From assembly GCA_021731425.1 (NCBI GenBank), contig JAKFXJ010000086.1, positions 1 to 5,636 on the forward strand: 5,636 bases of DNA. Direction: 5' to 3'. Positions 1 to 5,360 of the stretch are shown here, piece after piece. Under the pieces are notes generated by a model, which worked only from the letters and a program-made list of their open reading frames with translations, was not told where the DNA came from and ran no database searches. The stretch's first letter is position 1, and each line of letters opens with the position of its first letter. Source of the stretch: Limnohabitans sp. (GTDB lineage: Bacteria; Pseudomonadota; Gammaproteobacteria; Burkholderiales; Burkholderiaceae_C). The translations under genes were made by a program, and so were the position numbers.

Positions 1-126
1 AACCCCTGGCTTATGCCTCTGCGCCAAACCCTTCGCCAGGCCTTGTTGGCCGAACTCGACACACGGCTGCAACCGGCCCTCGGCTTGCTCGAAGCCATCA
101 CCTCTGAAACCGCACAAGAACAATGA
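1..126 (+). CDS. C-terminal end of a probable DUF3348 family protein (partial)
   Basis: An open frame enters from the left edge and ends at the TGA at 124-126, giving 41 residues that finish in SETAQEQ. The visible part is an amphipathic helix-rich tail with the stretch LLAELDTRLQPALGLLEA at about residues 15-32, which resembles the end of DUF3348 proteins as I remember them. That match rests on a short segment plus the neighbourhood: DUF3348, DUF802, OmpA-like and DUF2894 genes are, to my recollection, found together in this order in Burkholderiales. The stop overlaps the ATG of the next gene in an ATGA arrangement (123-126), so the two are probably translationally coupled in one operon. There is no membrane segment in the visible part, so the protein is probably cytoplasmic. 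Its function is unknown. The open frame and stop are clear; the family name is an inference. Confidence 0.6.
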   Translation, partial: NPWLMPLRQTLRQALLAELDTRLQPALGLLEAITSETAQEQ

Positions 127-2294
127 AACGTTTTTCTTTTCCGATCGCATTTGGCTTGGGCGCCTTGGCCCTGATCTGGGTGGCCGCGGCCGTGGCCAGC
201 AGCCACTTTCTGGTGCTGGTCATGACACTGCTCATTGGCGCGGTGTATGGTTTTGGTGCCTGGGAGTTGCGCCAATACCGTGCCACCACCACCGCACTCG
301 ACCAGGGCCTGGCCCAAGTCCCCTCGGACCTTGCCCATTTGAGCGACTGGCTCATCACATTGCCTTTGGCCTTGCAAAACCCGGTGCGCCAACGGGTGCA
401 AGGCGAGCGTGTGGCCTTGCCCGGCCCGGTGTTCACCCCTTACCTGGTCGGCCTGCTGGTCATGCTGGGCATGTTGGGCACTTTTTTGGGCATGGTGGTC
501 ACACTCAACGGTGCGGTTTTTGCGCTCGAGGGCACCAACACCATTGCAGGTGTGCGGGCCGCGTTTTCTGAACCCATCAAAGGCCTGGGCCTGGCTTTTG
601 GCACCTCGGTCGCGGGTGTGGCCACCTCGGCCATGCTGGGCCTGATGAGCAGCCTGGCCCGGCGTGAACGCGCCCTGTCATCGCAGCACCTGGACACCCT
701 GGCCCACACCCAACTGCTGCGTTTTTCGCTCGCGCACCAGCGGCAAGAAAGCTACCTTGCCTTGCAGCAGCAAGCCCAAGCCCTGCCCCAAGTGTTGCAG
801 CAACTGCAGGCCTTGATGGCACAAATGGCCAGCAACACCGAGTTGACCCACACCCAACTCTTGACCAGCCAGCACAGCTTTCAAGAAAAAGTGCAGCAAG
901 AGGTGCACAAAGCCTACACGGCCCTGGCGCAATCGGTGGACCAGTCGCTGCGCACCAGCCTGAGTCAAAGCCTGCAACTGGCCACCGAAAGCATTCGCCC
1001 GGTGGTGCAAGCCACCATGACCCAATTGACCGAACAGGCCCAAAGCCTGAACAATCGACTGCTGCACAACACCCAACTGCAACTTGGCGAGGTGCACACG
1101 CAGCTCACCGCCACCGCCACCACCCTGGCGCAAACCAGCGCCCAAACGCTGAGCCTGCACGAACAAACCAACCAGCGCATGAGCGAGCGCGTGGGCCAGA
1201 CCCTGGAGGCCTTCAGCCAGAACTTCGAGCGCAGCGCCCAAGCCTTGGTCGTGCAAGTGGGCAGCGCACAAGCGGCCCAACACGCCCAAGAAAGCAGCGC
1301 CGACCAGCAGCGCCTAGAGAGCTGGCAAACCGCGCTGCAAGGCATGGCCGATGGGCTGCAGCAGCAGTGGCAAACCTCGGGCACGCAGACCCTGGCCCAA
1401 CAACAAGCCATTTGCGACACCTTGGCCCGCACCGCACAAGACATCAGCAGCCACAGCCAAACCCAGGCCACCCAAACCCTGGCCGACATCACCCGCTTGT
1501 TGGCCAGCAGCGAAGCGCTGGTGCAAACCCGCATCGCCGCCGAAGCGCAGTGGACCGCCCAACACAGCCAGCGGGCTGAAGAACTCTCAGCGCTCCTGCG
1601 CCAGGAACTGACCGCCCTGCGCCAAGCGGAAGACGAGCGCGGCCAAGCTGCCGTGGCGCGACTGGCCGAGCTGCAAAGCACCGTCACGGCTCACCTCAGC
1701 ACCTTGGGCACCGCCTTGGAGGCGCCCATCACCCGCCTCATCGAAACCGCCTCCGAAGCGCCCAAAGCCGCCGCCGAAGTGATTGGCCAGCTGCGCCAGG
1801 AAATCTCGGTCAGCGTGGCGCGTGACAACGCCTTGCTCGAAGAGCGCACCCGCATTCTGGGCACGCTCAGCACCTTGCTCGACGCGATCAACCACGCGTC
1901 CACCGAGCAGCGCGGTGTGATCGACGCCCTGCTGGTGAGCAGCCAGGCCTCACTCACGCAGACCAACGAACAGTTCCAGCAACACGTCGCGCAAGAAACC
2001 GACAAATTGGGCGGCATCGCCGCGCAAGTCACCGCCAGCGCGGTGGATGTGGCGAGCCTCGGCGAGAGCCTGGGCTTCGCGGTGCGGGCCTTCGGCCAGA
2101 CCAATGAACAACTCATGGCCCAGCTGCAGCGCATCGAACAGGCTTTGGACAAATCGATGACACGCAGCGACGAGCAACTGGCCTATTACGTGGCGCAAGC
2201 CCGCGAGATCATTGACCTGAGCATCGGCAGCCAAAAGGACGTGCTCGACGCCCTGCAACGCCGCACCGACCTGGTCAGTGAGGGGGCCATCTGA
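123..2294 (+). CDS. DUF802 protein: MotA/TolQ/ExbB-like (ZorA-like) channel subunit with a very long cytoplasmic tail
   Basis: This 723-residue protein is a likely inner-membrane ion-channel subunit. Four hydrophobic segments lie at about residues 7-27, 29-47, 104-128 and 152-177. Basic clusters at the N-terminus (MKR), after segment 2 (R50, R53), before segment 3 (RQRVQGER, 89-96) and after segment 4 (ARRER, 179-183) put both ends in the cytoplasm. Segment 3 carries GMLGTFLGMV and segment 4 LAFGTSVAGVATS, matching the TolQ/ExbB pore helices; Thr120 and Thr161 fall where those proteins have pore threonines. Residues 201-723 form a Gln/Ala/Ser/Thr/Leu-rich tail with only four prolines (222, 293, 535, 547), expected to be helical or coiled-coil. 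A W-x14-W pair (W401, W416) and a less repetitive block at 545-605 look like conserved family landmarks. Flagellar MotA is under half this length and lacks such a tail; ZorA of Zorya has comparable architecture. The ATG lies in an ATGA overlap with the preceding stop and has only a weak ribosome site. Ion transport is inferred. Confidence 0.88.
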   Translation: MKRFSFPIAFGLGALALIWVAAAVASSHFLVLVMTLLIGAVYGFGAWELRQYRATTTALDQGLAQVPSDLAHLSDWLITLPLALQNPVRQRVQGERVALPGPVFTPYLVGLLVMLGMLGTFLGMVVTLNGAVFALEGTNTIAGVRAAFSEPIKGLGLAFGTSVAGVATSAMLGLMSSLARRERALSSQHLDTLAHTQLLRFSLAHQRQESYLALQQQAQALPQVLQQLQALMAQMASNTELTHTQLLTSQHSFQEKVQQEVHKAYTALAQSVDQSLRTSLSQSLQLATESIRPVVQATMTQLTEQAQSLNNRLLHNTQLQLGEVHTQLTATATTLAQTSAQTLSLHEQTNQRMSERVGQTLEAFSQNFERSAQALVVQVGSAQAAQHAQESSADQQRLESWQTALQGMADGLQQQWQTSGTQTLAQQQAICDTLARTAQDISSHSQTQATQTLADITRLLASSEALVQTRIAAEAQWTAQHSQRAEELSALLRQELTALRQAEDERGQAAVARLAELQSTVTAHLSTLGTALEAPITRLIETASEAPKAAAEVIGQLRQEISVSVARDNALLEERTRILGTLSTLLDAINHASTEQRGVIDALLVSSQASLTQTNEQFQQHVAQETDKLGGIAAQVTASAVDVASLGESLGFAVRAFGQTNEQLMAQLQRIEQALDKSMTRSDEQLAYYVAQAREIIDLSIGSQKDVLDALQRRTDLVSEGAI
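2280..2286 (+). promoter_or_regulatory. Ribosome binding site of the MotB-like gene
   Basis: GAGGGGG ends seven bases before the ATG at 2294, inside the last codons of the DUF802 gene. It is the clearest Shine-Dalgarno-like run in the plus-strand operon. The DUF802 gene has only a weak AAGAA before it and the DUF2894 gene has nothing recognisable, so those two may rely on coupling through their ATGA overlaps while this gene can also recruit ribosomes itself. Confidence 0.5.
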
Positions 2295-2935
2295 TGCCCG
2301 AGCAAGACGCCGACATCGAATCCACCTCTCCCACCTGGATTTCGTTTGCCGACCTGATTACCGGCCTGCTGGGCGCATTTGTGCTGCTGCTGGTGGGTGT
2401 GATGGCCGCGCAACTGGACATGGCCTCGCGGCTCGAAGACGAGGTGCAAAAGCGCCAGATCGAAGAACAAAAACGCCTCTCACTTGAGAACGCCTTGGCC
2501 ATTCCGCTGGCCAGTGGCCGCATCACCTTGAACAACGGCCGCATCGGCATCAGCGGCAAACTGCTGTTCAAGCTCAACTCGGACCAGCTCGAGCCTGAAG
2601 GCCGCCAACTGCTCAAAAGCCTGGTGCTGCCGCTGCGCAGCTACCTGCAAACGCGCGACGAGATGCTCATGGTCAGCGGCTTCACCGACGACCGGCAGAT
2701 CACCAGCCGCAACCGCGAATTTGCGGACAACTGGGAACTCTCGGCCCAGCGGGCCCTCACCGTCACGCGCACCTTGATCGAAGAAGGCATGCCCGCGTCC
2801 ATGCTGTTCGCTGCAGCCTTTGGCCAAGAACAAGCCCTGGTGCCCAACACCAGCGAACAAGCCCGCGCACAAAACCGCCGCGTGGAAATGGCCCCGGTGC
2901 CCAAAGCCAACAACACGGCCCGAACCGCGCCATGA
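2294..2935 (+). CDS. MotB/ZorB-like OmpA-family protein, stator partner of the DUF802 protein
   Basis: The 213-residue product has a short cytoplasmic N-terminus, one membrane helix at about residues 16-38 beginning WISFADLITG, a charged helical linker (44-68) and a periplasmic OmpA-like domain (about 85-200). Asp20 at the start of the helix aligns with the proton-carrying aspartate of MotB (AYADFMTA in E. coli). The OmpA part contains LFKLNSDQLEPEG (91-103), GFTDD (129-133), NWELSAQRA (146-154) and NRRVE (194-198). The NWELS..RA stretch is strikingly MotB-like. Asp132 and Arg153 fall where OmpA domains bind the diaminopimelate of peptidoglycan, so the protein should be anchored to the cell wall. 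It probably supplies the helix pair inside a ring of DUF802 subunits, by analogy with 5:2 MotA:MotB. The ATG shares one base with the previous stop (TGATG, 2292-2296), with a GA-rich ribosome site just upstream. The gene overlaps the next by four bases. It is too long and too MotB-like for Pal. Confidence 0.9.
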   Translation: MPEQDADIESTSPTWISFADLITGLLGAFVLLLVGVMAAQLDMASRLEDEVQKRQIEEQKRLSLENALAIPLASGRITLNNGRIGISGKLLFKLNSDQLEPEGRQLLKSLVLPLRSYLQTRDEMLMVSGFTDDRQITSRNREFADNWELSAQRALTVTRTLIEEGMPASMLFAAAFGQEQALVPNTSEQARAQNRRVEMAPVPKANNTARTAP

Positions 2936-3531
2936 CCGAAGCCCCACCCCGTCCATCGGATGCGTTGGCTCTTTTGCAGCCGTCACAGGCCGCCGAAGCA
3001 GCCCAGCTGGACCCGGTGGGCTGGCACTACATCCTGGTGTTGGCCGAACGCACCCGCTCCCAAACGGGCCCGGCCCACGCGCTGCTGCAGGCCAAGCTGA
3101 ACACCGCTGTAGCGCAGCTGCAGCTTCGGCTGGCAAAGCCACAGATCCCGAGCACCCTGCCCTCCAGCCAGACACAGTCGCCATTGTCGGCCTTGCTGCA
3201 GGACATGGCCGCGCCATCGGCCCAGCGCCCCATGAACCCAAGCGGCCATGGGCGCCTGGACAACCCGCGCGTGGAAGAGTTTCGTCAGCAGCTGGGCAAG
3301 ATCAGCGTTCAAAAACAAGTCACCCAAGCCATCGCCCAAGCCCCACAAAACGCCGGGCCCATCAACTCCCACATGCTGGTGCTGCGCTCGTTGGGCCTGA
3401 TGCGCGACCTCTCGCCCGACTACCTCAACCGCTTCATGGCTTATGTGGACACGCTCTTGATTTTGGACGCGCCACAGTCGGTCAAAGCCCCACCCAAAAA
3501 GGCCGTGCCCACGAGCAAGTCAGGGCACTGA
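2932..3531 (+). CDS. DUF2894 family protein
   Basis: A 199-residue soluble protein of unknown function, the last gene of the operon. The N-terminal part (about 24-70) contains LDPVGWHYILVLAER and continues as predicted helix. A poorly structured Ser/Pro/Gln-rich stretch follows (70-110). The conserved C-terminal block at about 138-177 includes NAGPINSHMLVLRSLGLMRD and SPDYLNRFMAYVDTLL, which I recognise as the DUF2894 hallmark. A basic tail with KAPPKK and SKSGH follows. There is no signal peptide or membrane segment, so it should be cytoplasmic, on the same side as the long tail of the DUF802 protein. The start overlaps the preceding stop as ATGA (2932-2935) and no Shine-Dalgarno sequence is visible, pointing to coupled translation. 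Given the shared operon it may bind or regulate the membrane motor pair or carry its output; that is inference. The family call is firm, the function unknown. Confidence 0.85.
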   Translation: MTEAPPRPSDALALLQPSQAAEAAQLDPVGWHYILVLAERTRSQTGPAHALLQAKLNTAVAQLQLRLAKPQIPSTLPSSQTQSPLSALLQDMAAPSAQRPMNPSGHGRLDNPRVEEFRQQLGKISVQKQVTQAIAQAPQNAGPINSHMLVLRSLGLMRDLSPDYLNRFMAYVDTLLILDAPQSVKAPPKKAVPTSKSGH

Positions 3532-3547
3532 CTGCGTCCTCAGCCGC

Positions 3548-4531
3548 TCAGACCAAAGCCGCGGGTGCTGGAAAACCGTTGCGCCCCGGAAACTCGGGGG
3601 CCAATGTCCGCGCATTGGGCATCTTGACCCACAGGCGCAGCATCTTGCGGTTGAGTTCGTGCACGCCGTGGTCTTCAAATTCGTTGCGCGAGTGCAGCAC
3701 GGCGTAGTTGTTGGCAAACTGCAAATCACCGGGCTCGAGCATCATGCTCAAGCGGAAATCTTCGCGGTGCATGATCTCGTCGAACAAATCGAGCGCTTCG
3801 ATTTCGACTTGGGACAGCGGCAAGTTGCGGATTTCGTGGCCCAACTCGATGTACTGGCGCAGGTAGCGGCAGCTGAGCTTGCCTTGGTGGTGGCTGAAGA
3901 TGGGCGACAAGCTGGGCAGGTCTTCGCACAGGTGCGAAAAATACCAGGTGCGGTAGTAAAGGCCCAGGTACTCGGGGTGCTTTTGCAGGATCTCGTTGTA
4001 GATCGCCGCCACACTCACCAGAGAACTCAGTCCACCCTGCTTGGCCTTGCGGATGCACAACAGGCCTACGACGTCAGATGGGTCTGAGTGGTAGGGCAAA
4101 TACAGGTTGGTTTCGTAAACACGGGTGGTCTTTTTCGTCACATCACCCACGTTCATCACCAGGCCCAGCAGCTCGCCCTTGGGGTTTTGCCGAACGGGCA
4201 CGCCCATGTGCAGGCCAATACCGTAGTAGATGATTTGGATCTGTTCTTCGCTGTAGCGCTCAACCGGCAATCCGCGCAAGACCAAAAAGCCCCGGCCGTT
4301 TTCCAGCTCATCGCTGTACGCTTGGAGGTCCAGCGCCCAGTCGCCAATGGGAAAGTCCTCTTTGCCAAAGTTCGGAAACGTCAAGCCCTGGGCTTGGACA
4401 TGGGCCAAGGCCGCGTCCAGCGTGGCCAGCACGGGATCGCTGAGGTGGATCAACCACGCGCTGTCGCCCAACAGGTCCGCGCCCTTCCAGGCAGCGGGTC
4501 CGGTGATGGTTTGTTTCATGATGAGGCCCAT
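3548..4531 (-). CDS. TauD/TfdA-family Fe(II)/2-oxoglutarate-dependent dioxygenase
   Basis: A 327-residue cytoplasmic enzyme of the double-stranded beta-helix type, expected to couple oxidation of a substrate to decarboxylation of 2-oxoglutarate to succinate and CO2. The iron ligands are visible: the HxD motif is H148-S-D150 in LPYHSDPSD, and the distal histidine is H280 in NNYAVLHSRNEFED. The 2-oxoglutarate-binding arginine is R299, or less likely R295, in NRKMLRLWV, which parallels RRIMHR of TauD. Other family features are GRGFLVLRGLPV (79-90) and GIGLHMGVPVRQN (104-116). The start at 4531 (MGLIMKQT) is chosen because AAAGGA sits six bases upstream; a second ATG at 4519 (MKQT) would give 323 residues. 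The frame stays open upstream to 4870, but that part lies antisense to the ATPase gene and is not coding. The length and active site look intact. TauD acts on taurine, but relatives act on many substrates, so no specific reaction can be assigned. It follows ABC importer genes 52 bases away on the same strand and may be co-transcribed. Confidence 0.9.
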   Translation of the reverse strand: MGLIMKQTITGPAAWKGADLLGDSAWLIHLSDPVLATLDAALAHVQAQGLTFPNFGKEDFPIGDWALDLQAYSDELENGRGFLVLRGLPVERYSEEQIQIIYYGIGLHMGVPVRQNPKGELLGLVMNVGDVTKKTTRVYETNLYLPYHSDPSDVVGLLCIRKAKQGGLSSLVSVAAIYNEILQKHPEYLGLYYRTWYFSHLCEDLPSLSPIFSHHQGKLSCRYLRQYIELGHEIRNLPLSQVEIEALDLFDEIMHREDFRLSMMLEPGDLQFANNYAVLHSRNEFEDHGVHELNRKMLRLWVKMPNARTLAPEFPGRNGFPAPAALV

Positions 4532-4583
4532 GGCAATTCCTTTGGGAAGTCTGACGCAGCAAAAAATCAGCTTAATCGATGTT
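4532..4583. other. Intergenic gap between the ABC ATPase and dioxygenase genes
   Basis: These 52 bases are the longest non-coding stretch in the window. They are more AT-rich than the surroundings, with a run of six A on the plus strand (4561-4566) and ATCGAT at 4576-4581, and they contain the dioxygenase ribosome site. I see no stable hairpin followed by a T-run in either direction, so a terminator is not supported. A promoter for the dioxygenase could lie here, but no convincing -35/-10 pair is visible; co-transcription with the ABC genes remains possible. Confidence 0.5.
4538..4543 (-). promoter_or_regulatory. Ribosome binding site deciding the dioxygenase start
   Basis: Read on the minus strand, AAAGGA is followed by six bases (ATTGCC) and then the ATG at 4531. 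This near-ideal spacing favours the MGLIMKQT start over the internal ATG at 4519, for which the same site would lie 18 bases away. Confidence 0.7.
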
Positions 4584-5360
4584 TCAGCTCGCCCCGCCCA
4601 GCCGCGGCAAGACCACCCACTGCCCATCGATCGCCTGGATGCGGATGCGGTGATCAAACACCGCCTCGATGGCGGCATGCGTCGCAGCATCGCGGCTTGT
4701 TCCGTGGTGCACCACTTGGCCTTCGCGCATGACCACGATGTCGTCAGCATGAAGCGCCATGCCGATCTCGTGCAGCACACTGACCACCGTGGTGCCTTTC
4801 GCCAAGAGGCAATGCACTTGTTCCAGCCAGTCCACTTGGTGTGGCGGGTCCAGGTTGGCCAGGGGTTCATCCATCAGCATGGTGGGTGCATTGCCCGCCA
4901 TGGCGCGGGCCAGCAGCACGCGTTGGCGCTCGCCTCCCGACAACTCGCCCAGCGTGCGCTCGCGCCAGTCCCAGGCCTGTGTGGCTTTGAGTGCGGCTTC
5001 CACCATGTGTGCGTCTTGTGCCGAGGGTGCGCTGAGCCAGCCTTGGTGCGGCAAGCGGCCGAGCATGGCCACGTCCCACACACGCAGATCCAGCGTACTG
5101 GACTCACCCTGCCCCAACCACGACAGTTGCAACGCCCTTTGCTGACGCGTGAGCGAGGCCAGCGGCTGGCCCTGCCACAGCACTTGCCCGCTGTGTGGCA
5201 ACAAACCCGCCAGCGCCTTGAGCAAACTCGATTTGCCTGCGCCATTGGGGCCGACCACACAGGTCCAGCGGCCCGCCGTGATCTGCAGGTCAATGGTTTG
5301 CAGCACCTGGCGGCCACCCAACTCGGCGCTCAATTGCCGGGTTTGCAACGCGGCGCTCAT
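4584..5360 (-). CDS. ABC importer ATP-binding protein, FecE/BtuD type (iron-siderophore, haem or cobalamin class)
   Basis: A 258-residue ATPase that would power uptake through the permease encoded just before it. All nucleotide-binding motifs are present in order: Walker A GPNGAGKSS (37-45), Q-loop Gln84, signature LSGGE (140-144), Walker B MLMDE (161-165), D-loop NLD (169-171) and switch histidine H197 in SVLHE. Length and spacing fit the FecE/BtuD/HmuV family of type II importers. The start at 5360 (MSAALQTRQLS) is preferred because GGGAG lies seven bases upstream and the ATG overlaps the permease stop as ATGA (5357-5360). The open frame continues upstream to 5534, but that stretch is antisense-frame shadow of the permease gene. 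The gene should be translationally coupled to the permease, and the product sits on the cytoplasmic face of the membrane. Family members carry iron-siderophores, haem or cobalamin; the ATPase alone does not discriminate and no binding protein is in view. Confidence 0.92.
   Translation of the reverse strand: MSAALQTRQLSAELGGRQVLQTIDLQITAGRWTCVVGPNGAGKSSLLKALAGLLPHSGQVLWQGQPLASLTRQQRALQLSWLGQGESSTLDLRVWDVAMLGRLPHQGWLSAPSAQDAHMVEAALKATQAWDWRERTLGELSGGERQRVLLARAMAGNAPTMLMDEPLANLDPPHQVDWLEQVHCLLAKGTTVVSVLHEIGMALHADDIVVMREGQVVHHGTSRDAATHAAIEAVFDHRIRIQAIDGQWVVLPRLGGAS

Noticed and set aside
1143..1481. Recurring QTL tripeptides in the tail (residues 341, 359, 422, 451) as a true internal repeat.
   Set aside because: The spacings of 18, 63 and 29 residues are irregular and the flanks do not align; amino-acid bias explains them. 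A self-alignment of the protein would be the proper test, since DUF802 has been described as a repeated region.
678..1687. Long minus-strand open frames (678-1289 and 965-1687) antisense to the DUF802 gene.
   Set aside because: Their products are compositionally odd (runs of Leu/Gly/Gln or Cys/Trp/Ser) and they overlap a well-supported gene; they follow from the Gln/Ala-rich codons of the tail.
123..2935. Calling the pair a complete Zorya defence system.
   Set aside because: Only the ZorA/ZorB-like architecture is present; no ZorC, ZorD helicase or ZorE nuclease is in the window, and the neighbours are DUF3348 and DUF2894. Defence is a hypothesis, not an annotation.
123..2935. Flagellar MotA/MotB or TolQ/TolR assignment.
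   Set aside because: The first protein is far longer than MotA, TolQ or ExbB and has its main cytoplasmic mass after the last membrane segment. The second has a MotB-like wall-binding domain that TolR and ExbD lack. No flagellar or Tol genes are adjacent.
2820..3707. A 295-codon plus-strand frame overlapping the MotB-like gene end, DUF2894 and the dioxygenase 3' end.
   Set aside because: The product is rich in Pro, Arg, Ala and His with no domain, and it runs across three better-supported genes on both strands.
4532..4583. A terminator or sigma-70 promoter in the gap before the dioxygenase gene.
   Set aside because: The T-run on the minus strand is not preceded by a stable GC-rich stem, and no acceptable -35/-10 pair with correct spacing is visible.
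4532..4870. Upstream extension of the dioxygenase frame (a 440-residue version).
   Set aside because: The extra 113 residues are antisense to the ABC ATPase and rich in Trp, Arg and Cys. A good ribosome site sits directly before the ATG at 4531.
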